From positions 248,001-312,000 of the forward strand of contig NZ_VYVA01000003.1 in the NCBI RefSeq assembly GCF_009193215.1: a DNA stretch of 64,000 nt, given 5' to 3'. Shown here piece by piece: positions 33,360-42,827 of the stretch. The notes below the pieces were generated by a model. That model was not told the origin of the DNA. It saw nothing but the letters and a program-made list of their open reading frames with translations, and searched no databases. The position numbers and the translations under genes are program-made. The DNA is from Flavicella marina. Lineage in GTDB: Bacteria; Bacteroidota; Bacteroidia; Flavobacteriales; Flavobacteriaceae. Positions within the stretch are counted from its first letter, which is position 1. The number at the start of each line of letters is the position of its first letter.

Positions 33360-34712
33360 ATGTCAGAAGACATTCGAATAAAAAAAGGCTTAACCATTAA
33401 GCTAAAGGGAAAAGCAGAAGAAACTATTTCTGCTGCACCTCGTTCTGGGATTTTTGCAATTCAACCAAAAGATTTTCATGGAGTCACACCTAAGCTAACT
33501 GTTAAAGTTGGAGCTGAAGTATCTGTGGGTGATGTTTTGTTTTATTCAAAATCGAACGAGCAAATCAAATTTACATCTCCGGTATCGGGTACCGTAACCG
33601 AGATTAGAAGAGGTGCAAAAAGAAGGATATTAGCAGTCGTAATTGAGGCTAAATCTGAAGATCAATTTAAGAATTTTGGCAAAGCCGATCCTTTAACTCT
33701 TTCAAAAGAAGAAATTCAAGCAAAGATTTTGGAAAGTGGTTGTTGGAGTTTTGTAAATCAACGTCCATATGATGTGATTGCAAATCCTGAAGACGAAGCC
33801 AAAGCTATTTTTGTTTCTTCTTTTGATACCGCTCCTTTAGCCCCTAATTATGCATTTGCATTGAAAGGAAAAGAAGCAGCATTTCAAGCAGGAATCAATG
33901 CTTTGACAAAGTTGACAAAAGGTAAAGTGTATCTTTCAGTGAATGAAACAGCTTCTTTCTTTAGCAAAACTCAAAATGTTGAAGTTGTCAACGTTAAAGG
34001 GAAACATCCTGCAGGAAATGTTGGAGTTCAAATTTCTAAAATTTCTCCGATAAATGCAGGGGAAAGAGTTTGGACAGTGAACCCTCAAGATGTTGCGATT
34101 ATTGGTGAGTTGTTCTTGTCTGGAGAATACAAACCAAACAGAGTTTTGGCTCTTGCTGGTTCAGAGGTGAATGCTCCTCAATATTATTCAGTAACTGCTG
34201 GTCAAGGATTGGATAGTTTGTTAGAAAACAAGATCAATAAAGACAACGTAAGAATTATATCTGGAAATGTATTGACTGGTGATAAGGTTGCAACAAACGG
34301 TGATTTCTTAGGTTTTTATGATAATATAATCTCTGTGATTCCAGAAGGAAATACGCACCGATTTATGGGGTGGATGCCTTTCGTAGGAAGTGGGAGTATA
34401 CACAGTGCATCGAAGACTTCTTTTTCTTATTTAATGCCAAATAAAGAATACACGTTAAATACCAATTTACAAGGTGAAGAACGTGCTATGGTAGTTACAG
34501 GTGAAATGGAAAAAGTAATGCCTATCGATATTTTTCCAATGCAATTGATCAAAGCTGTTTTGGCAAAAGATATTGAAAAAATGGAAAATTTAGGGATTTA
34601 CGAAGTAGCCCCTGAAGATTTTGCTTTGGTGGATTATACTAGTTCTTCTAAAATTGAAGCACAAACGATCATCAGAGAAGGTTTAGATATAATGATAAAC
34701 GAAGTAGGATAA
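33360..34712 (+). CDS. nqrA: Na+-translocating NADH:quinone reductase subunit A
   Basis: NqrA is the large peripheral cytoplasmic subunit of Na+-NQR and helps form the quinone site. The 450 residues show the family start (MSEDIRIKKGLTIKLKG), a lipoyl-like region with KVGAEVSVGDVLFYSK and FTSPVSGTVTEI (~58-88), a Rnf-C-like SLBB region, and the C-terminal DIFPMQLIKAVLAKDIEKMENLGIYE stretch (part shown, ~393). Length is normal. It is the first gene of nqrABCDEF; its stop and the nqrB start share the base 34712. Confidence 0.97.
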   Translation: MSEDIRIKKGLTIKLKGKAEETISAAPRSGIFAIQPKDFHGVTPKLTVKVGAEVSVGDVLFYSKSNEQIKFTSPVSGTVTEIRRGAKRRILAVVIEAKSEDQFKNFGKADPLTLSKEEIQAKILESGCWSFVNQRPYDVIANPEDEAKAIFVSSFDTAPLAPNYAFALKGKEAAFQAGINALTKLTKGKVYLSVNETASFFSKTQNVEVVNVKGKHPAGNVGVQISKISPINAGERVWTVNPQDVAIIGELFLSGEYKPNRVLALAGSEVNAPQYYSVTAGQGLDSLLENKINKDNVRIISGNVLTGDKVATNGDFLGFYDNIISVIPEGNTHRFMGWMPFVGSGSIHSASKTSFSYLMPNKEYTLNTNLQGEERAMVVTGEMEKVMPIDIFPMQLIKAVLAKDIEKMENLGIYEVAPEDFALVDYTSSSKIEAQTIIREGLDIMINEVG

Positions 34713-35866
34713 TGAAATTTATTAGAAATACATTCGATAAATACAAACCTCTTTTCGATAAGGGAGGGAAGTATGAAAAAATGGCTCCAGCCTTCAATGC
34801 ATTTGATACGTTAATGTTCGTGCCAAATCATACAACGAAGCAAGGAGCGCACATTAGAGACGGTGTTGATTTGAAACGTGTCATGATTACGGTAATACTA
34901 GCTTTAGTACCTGCCTTAATTTTTGGGATGTGGAACGTAGGATACCAACATTTTTCTCAATTAGGTGAAGCAGGAACATTTATAGATTACCTAATCTATG
35001 GTTCAGTGAAATTTATACCAATGGTCGTAGTTTCGTACGGAGTTGGATTAGGAATTGAATTTGCCTTCGGAGTTTTTAGAGGTCACGATATCAATGAAGG
35101 GTATTTAGTTTCAGGAATGTTGATTCCATTAATTATGCCAATTGATCTTCCTTTATGGATGTTAGGGATTTCTGTAGCTTTTGCTGTTTTAATTGGTAAA
35201 GAAGCATTTGGTGGTACAGGAATGAATATCTTAAATCCGGCATTAGTAGCACGTGCTTTTGCATTCTTCTCATATGCCCCAAGCATGTCAGGAGACAAAG
35301 TATGGGTTTCAGATGCAGCGACAGTTGATGCGATCTCAGGAGAAACAATTTTAGGTTCATTAGCGCAAAACAAAGAAGCTGGTTACAGTGTATTAGACAT
35401 GTTTATGGGATACATTCCAGGTTCAGTTGGTGAAACTTCAGTATTGATGATTTTAATCGGAGCAGCGTTCTTGTTGTTTACAGGAATTGCAAGCTGGAGA
35501 ATTATGGCTGGTTCAGTTATCGGAGGAGCTTTAATGGGATTGATTTTTAATGCACTTGGGTTGAATGCTTTGATGAACTTCCCTTGGTGGCAACATTTAT
35601 TAGTTGGTGGTTTTGCGTTTGGAGTTGTGTTTATGGCTACAGATCCTGTATCGGCTGCACAAACAGACAAAGGAAAATGGATATATGGATTCTTTATTGG
35701 TTTGTTAGCAATTATGATACGTGTATTCAATGGTGCATACCCAGAAGGGATGATGATGGCGATTTTGTTGATGAACGTTTTTGCTCCAACTATTGATCAC
35801 TATGTGATTCAAGGAAATATCAAACGTCGTAAAAAACGTCAAAAAACTAATTTAGAAACAGCTTAA
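34712..35866 (+). CDS. nqrB: Na+-translocating NADH:quinone reductase subunit B
   Basis: NqrB is a ten-helix membrane subunit carrying covalent FMN and riboflavin. The 384-residue sequence has helices throughout and the conserved blocks GGTGMNILNPALVARAFAFF (~167-186) and MATDPVSAAQTDKGK (~308-322). The covalent FMN Thr lies in the family motif SGAT; here the segment reads SGET with Thr212, so the acceptor is kept but the third residue is Glu. It overlaps nqrA by one base (TAATG), implying tight coupling, and leaves 3 bases to nqrC. Confidence 0.97.
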   Translation: MKFIRNTFDKYKPLFDKGGKYEKMAPAFNAFDTLMFVPNHTTKQGAHIRDGVDLKRVMITVILALVPALIFGMWNVGYQHFSQLGEAGTFIDYLIYGSVKFIPMVVVSYGVGLGIEFAFGVFRGHDINEGYLVSGMLIPLIMPIDLPLWMLGISVAFAVLIGKEAFGGTGMNILNPALVARAFAFFSYAPSMSGDKVWVSDAATVDAISGETILGSLAQNKEAGYSVLDMFMGYIPGSVGETSVLMILIGAAFLLFTGIASWRIMAGSVIGGALMGLIFNALGLNALMNFPWWQHLLVGGFAFGVVFMATDPVSAAQTDKGKWIYGFFIGLLAIMIRVFNGAYPEGMMMAILLMNVFAPTIDHYVIQGNIKRRKKRQKTNLETA

Positions 35867-35869
35867 GAC

Positions 35870-36586
35870 ATGGATAAAAATAGCAACGCATATACGTTTA
35901 TTTTTGCAATTATCATGGTAACAGTTATTGCTGGTTTGTTGGCATTTACTGCAACGAATTTAAAGCCATTGCAAGAAAAAAACGTAAAAGCAGAGAAAAT
36001 GCAAAACATTTTAGGAACCATTGGTGTTTCTGATGTTTCGAGAGACGACGCTGAAGTAGAGTTTAACAAATACATCAAACAACAATTAGCATTGAAAGCT
36101 GATGGGACTGTAGATGCTGAAACGAATGCTTTTACGTTAAGTTTGAAAAAAGAATTGAAAAAATCTGATGCAGAGCAACGCTTCCCACTTTATATCGCAG
36201 AAAAAGACGGTAAAACGTTTTATGTAGTTCCTTTATACGGTGCTGGATTATGGGATGCCATTTGGGGATATGTAGCTTTAGATGGTGATAAAAACACCAT
36301 CATTGGTGCAAACTTCGGACATAAAGGTGAAACTCCTGGTTTGGGGGCTGAAATTACAACAGATTGGTTTCAAGCACAATTTGCAGGAAAATCTTTGTTA
36401 AAAGATATTAGTGCAGGATTTACAGCAGATAACTTTGTGTCTGTAAAAACAGTTAAAGGAGGTGCTAAAACTGGTGATGCTCATGGTGTAGATGCCATTT
36501 CAGGAGGTACAATTACTTCAGATGGTGTATCTAACATGATCGAAGAGAGATTGGCACGTTATTTACCATATTTTAAAAATAATTAA
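35870..36586 (+). CDS. nqrC: Na+-translocating NADH:quinone reductase subunit C
   Basis: NqrC has one N-terminal transmembrane helix (~8-28) and a periplasmic domain with FMN bound covalently to Thr in SGxT; here [10 protein letters not shown] gives Thr214. [14 protein letters not shown] (~124-137) and [12 protein letters not shown] (~151-162) are typical. The 238-residue length is near the family's. FMN attachment needs an ApbE flavin transferase, which is not in this window. It starts 3 bases after nqrB. Confidence 0.97.
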   Translation: MDKNSNAYTFIFAIIMVTVIAGLLAFTATNLKPLQEKNVKAEKMQNILGTIGVSDVSRDDAEVEFNKYIKQQLALKADGTVDAETNAFTLSLKKELKKSDAEQRFPLYIAEKDGKTFYVVPLYGAGLWDAIWGYVALDGDKNTIIGANFGHKGETPGLGAEITTDWFQAQFAGKSLLKDISAGFTADNFVSVKTVKGGAKTGDAHGVDAISGGTITSDGVSNMIEERLARYLPYFKNN

Positions 36587-36588
36587 TC

Positions 36589-37260
36589 ATGGCAGAGGAA
36601 AAAGAACCATTGTTTTCTAAACAAAATAGAGCGTTGTTAACAGATCCGTTGGATGATAACAACCCCATTTCGGTACAAGTACTAGGTATTTGTTCTGCAT
36701 TGGCAATTACGGTACAATTGAAGCCTGCTTTGGTAATGTCAATCGCCGTTTTATTTGTAGTGATTTTTAGTAACGTTATCGTTTCTTTGATTCGTAACTT
36801 AATTCCTAGTCGTATTCGTATCATCGTTCAATTATTGATCGTTGCTTCTTTGGTAATTTTAGTAGATCAAATACTAAAAGCTTATGCATACGATGTAAGT
36901 AAAGAGCTTTCAGTATTCGTAGGTTTGATTATCACAAACTGTATTGTTATGGGACGTTTAGAAGCATTTGCTTTGGCAAACGGACCATGGAAATCTTTCT
37001 TGGATGGTGTTGGTAACGGTGCTGGTTATGCATTGATTTTAGTATTGGTAGCTTTCTTTAGAGAGTTGTTAGGATCTGGGAAATTATTTGGATTCGAAGT
37101 ATTAGGTCATAAAGCTAAAACAATTGCAGATTCAACAGGCTTGTATGCTCTAGGATACGAAAACAACGGATTTATGTTGTTGTCGCCAATGGCATTGATT
37201 ACTGTAGGAATTATCATTTGGTTCCAAAGATCAAAGAATAGAAAATTAATCGAAAACTAA
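36589..37260 (+). CDS. nqrD: Na+-translocating NADH:quinone reductase subunit D
   Basis: NqrD is a six-helix membrane subunit that with NqrE forms the intramembrane iron-cysteine centre. The 223-residue protein shows [20 protein letters not shown] (~32-51) with the cluster Cys in GICSA and a second conserved Cys in [16 protein letters not shown] (~112). Length is normal. It starts 2 bases after nqrC. Confidence 0.97.
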   Translation: MAEEKEPLFSKQNRALLTDPLDDNNPISVQVLGICSALAITVQLKPALVMSIAVLFVVIFSNVIVSLIRNLIPSRIRIIVQLLIVASLVILVDQILKAYAYDVSKELSVFVGLIITNCIVMGRLEAFALANGPWKSFLDGVGNGAGYALILVLVAFFRELLGSGKLFGFEVLGHKAKTIADSTGLYALGYENNGFMLLSPMALITVGIIIWFQRSKNRKLIEN

Positions 37261-37273
37261 TAAAATATACAAA

Positions 37274-37888
37274 ATGGATTATATTAATATTTTCGTAAAA
37301 AGTATTTTTATTGATAACATGGTATTTGCATATTTCTTAGGAATGTGTTCTTACTTAGCAGTATCAAAAACAGTAAATACAGCAGTTGGTTTAGGAGCAG
37401 CGGTAATCTTCGTATTGGTGGTTACGGTGCCCGTAAACTTTTTAATGGATACTTATTTATTAAGACCAGGAGCGTTGTCATGGTTAGGTGAAGAATATGC
37501 ATCTATTGATTTAAGTTTCTTGAGTTTTATTATGTTTATCGCAGTAATTGCCTCAATGGTGCAATTGGTAGAAATGATTGTTGAACGTTTTGCACCTGCA
37601 TTGTATGGAGCGTTAGGAATCTTCTTACCGTTGATTGCTGTAAACTGTGCGATCTTAGGAGGTTCATTATTTATGCAACAAAAAGATTTCTCTAACGTAG
37701 GAGAATCTGCAGTATATGGTTTGGGTTCAGGAATTGGATGGTTTTTAGCAATTTTAGCAATTGCTGCAATCCGTGAGAAAATTGCTTATTCAAATGTACC
37801 AGCTCCATTAAAAGGATTGGGAATTACATTTATCATTACTGGTTTAATGGCGATAGGATTTATGAGTTTCTCAGGAATCAAATTATAA
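37274..37888 (+). CDS. nqrE: Na+-translocating NADH:quinone reductase subunit E
   Basis: NqrE is the second six-helix subunit homologous to NqrD. The 204-residue sequence has [19 protein letters not shown] (~15-33) with one cluster Cys and [17 protein letters not shown] (~114-130) with the other. Length is normal. It lies 13 bases after nqrD and 18 before nqrF. Confidence 0.97.
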   Translation: MDYINIFVKSIFIDNMVFAYFLGMCSYLAVSKTVNTAVGLGAAVIFVLVVTVPVNFLMDTYLLRPGALSWLGEEYASIDLSFLSFIMFIAVIASMVQLVEMIVERFAPALYGALGIFLPLIAVNCAILGGSLFMQQKDFSNVGESAVYGLGSGIGWFLAILAIAAIREKIAYSNVPAPLKGLGITFIITGLMAIGFMSFSGIKL

Positions 37889-37906
37889 ACAACTAAGATT
37901 TTATAG

Positions 37907-39196
37907 ATGACTATAGTAGTAAGTATTATCGTATTTTTAATAGTAATTTTAATTTTGACAGCTGTATTGTTGACTGCCAAAGCGAAATTACTTCCATCTG
38001 GAAAGGTTAAAATTACGATCAACGGAGAAAAAACAATTGAAGTTGAAACCGGTGGTTCTTTATTAGGAACATTAGGTAATGAAAAAATATTTTTACCATC
38101 AGCTTGTGGTGGAGGTGGAACCTGTATCCAATGTGAGTGTCATGTGCATTCAGGTGGAGGAGAAGCTTTGCCAACTGAAACACCTCACTTTACTCGTAAA
38201 GAGTTAGCAGCTGGGGCTCGTTTAGGATGTCAAGTGAAGGTGAAAAATGATATGGAAATTTCTATTCCTGAAGAGATTTTCGGAATTAAGAAATGGAAAG
38301 CGAAAGTAGTTTCTAACTACAACGTTGCTTCTTTTATCAAAGAGTTTGTTGTTGAAATACCAGAAGACATGGATTACAAAGCGGGTGGGTACATCCAAAT
38401 TGAAATCCCTAAAACTGAGGTTAAATATTCAGATATGGATATTACAGCACACCCTAAAGATCATCCAGGTGAGCCAGAAAAATTCCATGAAGAATGGGAT
38501 AAGTTCAAATTATGGCCATTAGTGATGAAGAATGATGAAACTATTGAGAGAGCATACTCTATGGCTTCTTACCCTGCAGAAGGACGTAACATTATGTTGA
38601 ATGTACGTGTGGCTTGTCCTCCTTTTGATAGAGTGAAAGGTGGATGGATGGATGTAAATCCTGGAATCGCTTCTTCTTATATTTTCAACTGTAAACCAGG
38701 AGATGAAGTTACAATCTCTGGACCTTATGGAGAATTCTTTATCAACGAAGATTCTGATGCTGAAATGATTTATGTTGGAGGTGGAGCCGGAATGGCACCG
38801 ATGCGTTCTCACTTATACGAGTTGTTCCATACGATGAAAACTGGTCGTAAAGTATCTTATTGGTATGGTGGTCGTTCGAAACGTGAGTTGTTCTACTTGC
38901 ACTATTTCGAAGCGTTAGAAGAGCAGTTCCCTAACTTTAAAATGCATTTAGTATTGTCTGAGCCTTTAGAGGAAGATAATTGGAATGTGAAGAAAGATAT
39001 CAATGACGAAGGAGATGGATTTGTCGGATTTGTTCACCAAGCATTGATAGATAACTATTTGAACGCTCACGAAGCTCCAGAAGATATTGAGTTTTATTTC
39101 TGTGGCCCACCAATGATGAATCAAGCAGTTGTAAAGATGTGTGATGATTTTGGGGTACCACCAGAAAATGTTCGTTTTGACGATTTTGGAGGTTAA
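37907..39196 (+). CDS. nqrF: Na+-translocating NADH:quinone reductase subunit F
   Basis: NqrF takes electrons from NADH and passes them through FAD and a [2Fe-2S] cluster. It has an N-terminal helix (~3-23), a ferredoxin domain with C67, C73, C76 and C108 (C-x5-C-x2-C plus distal Cys), an FAD-binding RAYSMASYP (~213) and an NADH-binding [16 protein letters not shown] (~290) with the [11 protein letters not shown] segment near the end. At 429 residues it is full length. It is the last operon gene and is followed by a strong terminator. Confidence 0.97.
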   Translation: MTIVVSIIVFLIVILILTAVLLTAKAKLLPSGKVKITINGEKTIEVETGGSLLGTLGNEKIFLPSACGGGGTCIQCECHVHSGGGEALPTETPHFTRKELAAGARLGCQVKVKNDMEISIPEEIFGIKKWKAKVVSNYNVASFIKEFVVEIPEDMDYKAGGYIQIEIPKTEVKYSDMDITAHPKDHPGEPEKFHEEWDKFKLWPLVMKNDETIERAYSMASYPAEGRNIMLNVRVACPPFDRVKGGWMDVNPGIASSYIFNCKPGDEVTISGPYGEFFINEDSDAEMIYVGGGAGMAPMRSHLYELFHTMKTGRKVSYWYGGRSKRELFYLHYFEALEEQFPNFKMHLVLSEPLEEDNWNVKKDINDEGDGFVGFVHQALIDNYLNAHEAPEDIEFYFCGPPMMNQAVVKMCDDFGVPPENVRFDDFGG

Positions 39197-39215
39197 GATC
39201 CTTAACTATAATACT

Positions 39216-39245
39216 AAAAAGCCTGATACTTGTATCAGGCTTTTT
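39216..39245 (+). terminator. terminator of the nqr operon
   Basis: A nine-base perfect stem gcctgatac/gtatcaggc (39221-39229 and 39232-39240) is flanked by five A and five T, 20 bases after the nqrF stop. Confidence 0.92.
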
Positions 39246-39332
39246 AATTTCATTGAAAGTATTTTTCAATGCTCACGACAAACTTTCTATATTTCTTTGT
39301 TATTTAAAAATTAATCAGTCAAATCAATTATT

Positions 39333-39593
39333 ATGCAAACAAACTCTAAATATTCTTCTATTCTTTTATATGAAGCACAAATGAACCCTGTGAATGAAGT
39401 TGTGTACTTCGACGAAAACATGGAAAAAATAAAGATTCAAGATTCTGTATCAAAAATTCTAAATAAAAACACTGATAATGAAATTGTGCTTTTTAAAAGT
39501 GGTTTAGAAATTCCTATCGAAAAAATTTATCGCATCGATATGGAGCTTTCTCCTTACCATTCAAATGATACTTTTAGCTGTGACTGTGTATAA
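39333..39593 (+). CDS. small hypothetical protein
   Basis: I do not recognise this 86-residue protein. It has no signal peptide or membrane helix, an acidic-to-neutral mix, and ends in FSCDCV with a C-x-C at the C-terminus that could bind metal. The middle (VVYFDENMEKIKIQDSVSKIL) looks beta/alpha. It starts with an ATG 87 bases after the nqr terminator and ends 12 bases before the convergent SDR gene. Codon use resembles its neighbours, so it is probably a real gene. Confidence 0.6.
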   Translation: MQTNSKYSSILLYEAQMNPVNEVVYFDENMEKIKIQDSVSKILNKNTDNEIVLFKSGLEIPIEKIYRIDMELSPYHSNDTFSCDCV

Positions 39594-39605
39594 ATTAATT
39601 GCTAT

Positions 39606-40568
39606 CTAAGACAGCGCGAATTTTCCAGTAGTTTCTTCAAGTAGATTCCAAAGTTCAGTTTGTAAACTTGGATCTGTGATAGCGGTATTCATAGGCTTTT
39701 GATCCGTTATTTTTCCCAAAGTCTGTTTTTCTGGAGCTCCCAGCACATCCCCATTTGTTCCAATAACTCCACTTAAGGCTTTTGCAAATTTGGCACCTCC
39801 ATCGCCTGGACTTTGCGCTTTTCCTATCAGACGCATAAGTCCAAACCCTATGTTTTCCATAGCCCATCTTTTTATAGGTGTCATTTTTGACAATCCATTA
39901 GTGCCATAAGTCAATCCAGGAGAGAACCAAATAACATCAAAATTTCTGTTTTTTATTTTGGATATTTTGATCGTCCATAGCGCCCCCAATAGTTTTGATA
40001 CGCCAATAGCATTCATTGGATTGTAAGCAGAGTTTGAACGGCCTTTTAAGTACTCTCTGAACTCTTGAGTGCTGTTGTATGTTGGTTTTTGTATCATTCC
40101 CGGGATTCCTCTTGCGCCTTCTCCTCCAGCATATACCACTCGTGCATTGTCAGCCAGTAATTGTTGCTGAATTAGATTGTGGAGTACGATATGTGCTCCA
40201 AATAAATTTTGGTAACTCGTTTTTTCAATATTCGTACCATTGATCTCTATGGTTGGATATGCTGTGTCTATGATAATGCCGCCTGCTGCCAAAAAAACGA
40301 CATCAAAGTTTTGTCTAGGAAGATTTATAATGGCATTTTCAATAGATGTTTTATTCAGCATGTCAAAACCTCCTACAGGATTCAATTCGCAATTTTCAGC
40401 TTCTTTTAATGATGTTAATATCTGATGTTTGGTTTGTTTTGCTTTTTCTAAAGTTCGACATCCCAAAGTTATGTTTGTTGCACCTTCTTTAATTAGTGCT
40501 TTGATAGTTTCCAATGCTAACCCTCCGTTAGCACCAACTACAAGTATATTTTTTCTTGAAAGTTCCAT
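39606..40568 (-). CDS. atypical short-chain dehydrogenase/reductase
   Basis: The 320-residue protein has the SDR Rossmann start with NILVVGANGGLALETIKAL (GANGG at 12-16) and an AAGG motif near 94 where NNAG is usual. The active site is unusual: at the YxxxK position the sequence reads I-G-V-S-K (from NAIGVSKLLGAL), so the catalytic Tyr is Ile, and the usual catalytic Ser region reads VVYAGGEGARG without Ser. It may bind NAD(P) but act by another mechanism, or not reduce at all. It is the last gene of a TetR-controlled minus-strand set, one base after the small membrane protein. Confidence 0.78.
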   Translation of the reverse strand: MELSRKNILVVGANGGLALETIKALIKEGATNITLGCRTLEKAKQTKHQILTSLKEAENCELNPVGGFDMLNKTSIENAIINLPRQNFDVVFLAAGGIIIDTAYPTIEINGTNIEKTSYQNLFGAHIVLHNLIQQQLLADNARVVYAGGEGARGIPGMIQKPTYNSTQEFREYLKGRSNSAYNPMNAIGVSKLLGALWTIKISKIKNRNFDVIWFSPGLTYGTNGLSKMTPIKRWAMENIGFGLMRLIGKAQSPGDGGAKFAKALSGVIGTNGDVLGAPEKQTLGKITDQKPMNTAITDPSLQTELWNLLEETTGKFALS

Positions 40569-40569
40569 A

Positions 40570-40905
40570 TTATGAATTTAAATAGGCTTTAATTTTAGAA
40601 TGAAAGGATAAGAGAATTGATATTGCTGCAACGGCAATTCCTATATATGCTTTGGTAGGTAATGAAATGAGTATGGTTGCAACAAATACGGTTCTAAAGA
40701 GCTTTATTTTCTTACTTAGTATTGCGTATATCATCACAATAAAACTGGTTATGTAGCCAATACCGGTGTAGATAAAATAGATTGGTTTTAAGCCTTCGAT
40801 ACTTATATTTTTACTGGTAAAAACATAGTAAAAGATGAATGGTAGTAGTGCTAAAATTGCATTTAGTATAAAGACAATTCTCAATTGGATAGGTTTCTGT
40901 ATCAT
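40570..40905 (-). CDS. small multi-helix membrane protein
   Basis: No family is recognised. From the ATG at 40905 (111 residues) there are about four hydrophobic helices (~8-27, 40-62, 68-78, 83-100), giving an inner-membrane protein with a short polar tail. The longer frame (to 40968) would overlap the SRPBCC gene, so the internal ATG is preferred; it leaves a 7-base gap. It lies between the SRPBCC and SDR genes and is probably co-transcribed with them. Confidence 0.65.
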   Translation of the reverse strand: MIQKPIQLRIVFILNAILALLPFIFYYVFTSKNISIEGLKPIYFIYTGIGYITSFIVMIYAILSKKIKLFRTVFVATILISLPTKAYIGIAVAAISILLSFHSKIKAYLNS

Positions 40906-40912
40906 CGTTAGT

Positions 40913-41503
40913 TTATTTAGATTTTTTATAATTTTTTTTGATTTGTTTGAAGTTATCTTTGTTGACATTTTCTCCGGTTATAACATGATGTTCTACGGCA
41001 ATTAAATAATCCTTGATACCTTTTTTGAATTTACCTTTTGCGAGCCATCCCATGAAGGCAGGAGTAGTTCTGTAGGTCATGTCGAAAAATACTTCTGAAT
41101 TATTTTGATCAATTTCTTTTACGGTGTAAACGGCTTTTGTGTATTCGGGATTTAATGGAATTCCTTCTGAGTGGAATAGTTGAACTGTAAATGTGTGATT
41201 TTCACGGTCAAATGATAGTTGTTTTTCTTTTACATATTTGGTTCCATCTTCATTTAAATTACATATGCGTTCTGCTCCTTCACCACCATAGGTAATGCTT
41301 CCTTGATTATAACTTGAGCTAACAATTTGAGGGTGTGAATTGGAGATGGCTCCAAAATCTTCACCTACTACTTGCCATACATTTTCGATGTTTGCTGGGA
41401 TTACTCTAGATACAGTAAAGGTTTTTACTTTTTTTTGTGCTTGCGCACTTACAGCTAATACTAAAGCTAAAATTACTACTGTTTTGTTGATTTTGTTTTT
41501 CAT
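40913..41503 (-). CDS. secreted SRPBCC-fold protein
   Basis: The 196-residue protein begins with a clear signal peptide (MKNKINKTVVILALVLAVSAQAQ), then a START/SRPBCC-like lipid- or polyketide-binding fold: FTVSRVIPANIENVWQVVGEDFG near 30-52 (in part), and GEGAERICNLNED (~76-88). Such folds bind small hydrophobic ligands; the ligand is not known. It should act in the periplasm. It is the first gene after a TetR-type operator at 41523-41543, so its expression is likely repressed by the neighbouring TetR protein. Confidence 0.8.
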   Translation of the reverse strand: MKNKINKTVVILALVLAVSAQAQKKVKTFTVSRVIPANIENVWQVVGEDFGAISNSHPQIVSSSYNQGSITYGGEGAERICNLNEDGTKYVKEKQLSFDRENHTFTVQLFHSEGIPLNPEYTKAVYTVKEIDQNNSEVFFDMTYRTTPAFMGWLAKGKFKKGIKDYLIAVEHHVITGENVNKDNFKQIKKNYKKSK

Positions 41504-41522
41504 GATTGTTGTATTTAGGATT

Positions 41523-41543
41523 AATATGACCGTTCGTCATATT
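41523..41543. promoter_or_regulatory. TetR-type operator upstream of the SRPBCC gene
   Basis: AATATGAC-CGTTC-GTCATATT has perfect 8-base inverted arms around a 5-base centre, 20 bases before the start of the SRPBCC gene. The central 15 bases (41526-41540) are identical to those at 42156-42170, upstream of tetR. Confidence 0.8.
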
Positions 41544-41558
41544 TTGAGTAAAAAAATA

Positions 41559-42143
41559 TTATTTTAATATGTTGTTGAAAATTAATGTTCTAAAATCTTC
41601 CAATGGCTTGATGTCGGCTGTAGATTTCATTCGTACCAATGCACCATGCCAACTATTTAATATAAAAGCTCCTGTACTTTCTACGTCAAGTTCTGATGAG
41701 ATTTCATTTTCATCTTGAGCCCTTTTTAAATTTTGTATGATGATGTTTTCTATTTCATTAAATTGTTCATCAAGTAAGTTTCTGAAATTCTCATTTACAT
41801 CACTTAATTCCGCAGAAAAGTTACTCATCAAGCAACCCTTATCATATAAGTTTTTCATCTTAAAGCTTTCGATCATTTTGTCATACATGCCTTTCAATGC
41901 AGTCAGCGCGGAAGTCTGTGTGTCTAATAAATTCATTTTATGAAAACCAATACCTCTATCCGTATAATTTTTAATCATTTCTAATCCAAAATCTTCTTTG
42001 CTTTTGAAATGATTGTAAAACGATCCTTTAGGGATTTCAATTTTATCAGTAATTTCTTTAATTCCTGTTGCATTGTAACCATTCACGAACATGATGTCAC
42101 GCCCGGCTGCTAGAATATCTTCCCTAAATATTTTTCGTTTCAT
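41559..42143 (-). CDS. TetR/AcrR family transcriptional regulator
   Basis: An N-terminal helix-turn-helix typical of TetR proteins is seen: FREDILAAGRDIMFVNGYNATG then IKEITDKIEIPKGSFYNHFKSKEDF (parts). The C-terminal ~140 residues form the ligand-binding helical domain, with no recognised ligand. I chose the ATG at 42143 (194 residues); the ATG at 42170 lies inside the operator and upstream of the -7 box. A matching operator lies in front of both this gene and the SRPBCC gene, so it likely represses itself and the SRPBCC-membrane-SDR set. Confidence 0.9.
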   Translation of the reverse strand: MKRKIFREDILAAGRDIMFVNGYNATGIKEITDKIEIPKGSFYNHFKSKEDFGLEMIKNYTDRGIGFHKMNLLDTQTSALTALKGMYDKMIESFKMKNLYDKGCLMSNFSAELSDVNENFRNLLDEQFNEIENIIIQNLKRAQDENEISSELDVESTGAFILNSWHGALVRMKSTADIKPLEDFRTLIFNNILK

Positions 42144-42147
42144 ACTA

Positions 42148-42155
42148 CAAATATA
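42148..42155 (-). promoter_or_regulatory. -7 box of tetR
   Basis: Minus-strand TATATTTG, an exact TAnnTTTG. Only four bases separate it from the ATG at 42143, which predicts a leaderless or almost leaderless mRNA. Confidence 0.55.
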
Positions 42156-42170
42156 ATGACCGTTCGTCAT
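42156..42170. promoter_or_regulatory. TetR-type operator at the tetR promoter
   Basis: ATGACCGTTCGTCAT, the same 15 bases as 41526-41540, with 5-base arms atgac/gtcat. It lies directly upstream of the tetR -7 box, where binding would block RNA polymerase. Confidence 0.8.
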
Positions 42171-42220
42171 ATGTAAAAATATTCTGTGCTTTTTTTGTTA
42201 ATATTTTTTTAAAAACACTG

Positions 42221-42233
42221 ATTACCAGGTAAT
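42221..42233. promoter_or_regulatory. palindrome between EthD gene and tetR
   Basis: ATTACCAGGTAAT is a perfect 6-base inverted repeat around one A. It lies after the EthD stop (42247 on the minus strand) and upstream of the tetR promoter. It has no T-run, so regulator binding is more likely than termination. Confidence 0.3.
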
Positions 42234-42246
42234 TAGTCTATGTGTT

Positions 42247-42555
42247 TTATACAAGTACTTTGCTTACTTGAATTTTCGGTTCAATATTGGTGAAATTTGG
42301 TAAATCACCCATGATTTCTTCGGCATGTGGTCCAAAAGCTTGCTCAAATGCCTCTGGTGATTCAAAATACATGTTGCCCATCGCCGCAAAAGGAGCGTCG
42401 CTATTCAATCCTTGCTCAACCGTAGCGCCTTTTAAGGCATCGCCAAGTAAATTCCCTACAATTGCCAAATGCTTGTTGCAGTAGTAATCCATATCAAATG
42501 TTTTTCCTTCTCCATTTGCATAGAGTACACTAACTTTTGTCATTCCTTTTTTCAT
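42247..42555 (-). CDS. EthD family protein
   Basis: The 102-residue protein matches the dimeric ferredoxin-like EthD family: KVSVLYANGEG at the N-terminus, FDMDYYCNKHLAIVG (~20-34) with the conserved His, and MYFESPEAFEQAFGPHAEEIM (part, ~62-80). Members are found with ether-degradation and polyketide-type genes, but most have no known role. The ATG at 42543 (98 residues) is an equally good start. It lies upstream of tetR on the same strand; no TetR operator is seen in its own upstream region. Confidence 0.88.
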   Translation of the reverse strand: MKKGMTKVSVLYANGEGKTFDMDYYCNKHLAIVGNLLGDALKGATVEQGLNSDAPFAAMGNMYFESPEAFEQAFGPHAEEIMGDLPNFTNIEPKIQVSKVLV

Positions 42556-42827
42556 AATGTAAAATTAAATTAAGTTGATTTATGGTTTTTCTCAAGTTAT
42601 GAATTTCTAAATAGTTTTTATATGTTATTTGAATTTAATGTTTAGTAACACCAATCAACCTTTGGGTGAATTTTGTTTTTGCATACACATTAGTTTTGTT
42701 TTTTATCCATACATAAATTTAACATGCGTGTATGGTTTGTTGATTATTAATTAATGAAAATCAAATAATTAGTTAAACTACATATCCTTATTTTGCTTTG
42801 GGAATTGTATCATCTTACATTAAGCGA

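Noticed and set aside
35083-35796. Several frames opposite or within nqrB
   Set aside because: They lie wholly inside a well-supported nqrB and show no independent features.
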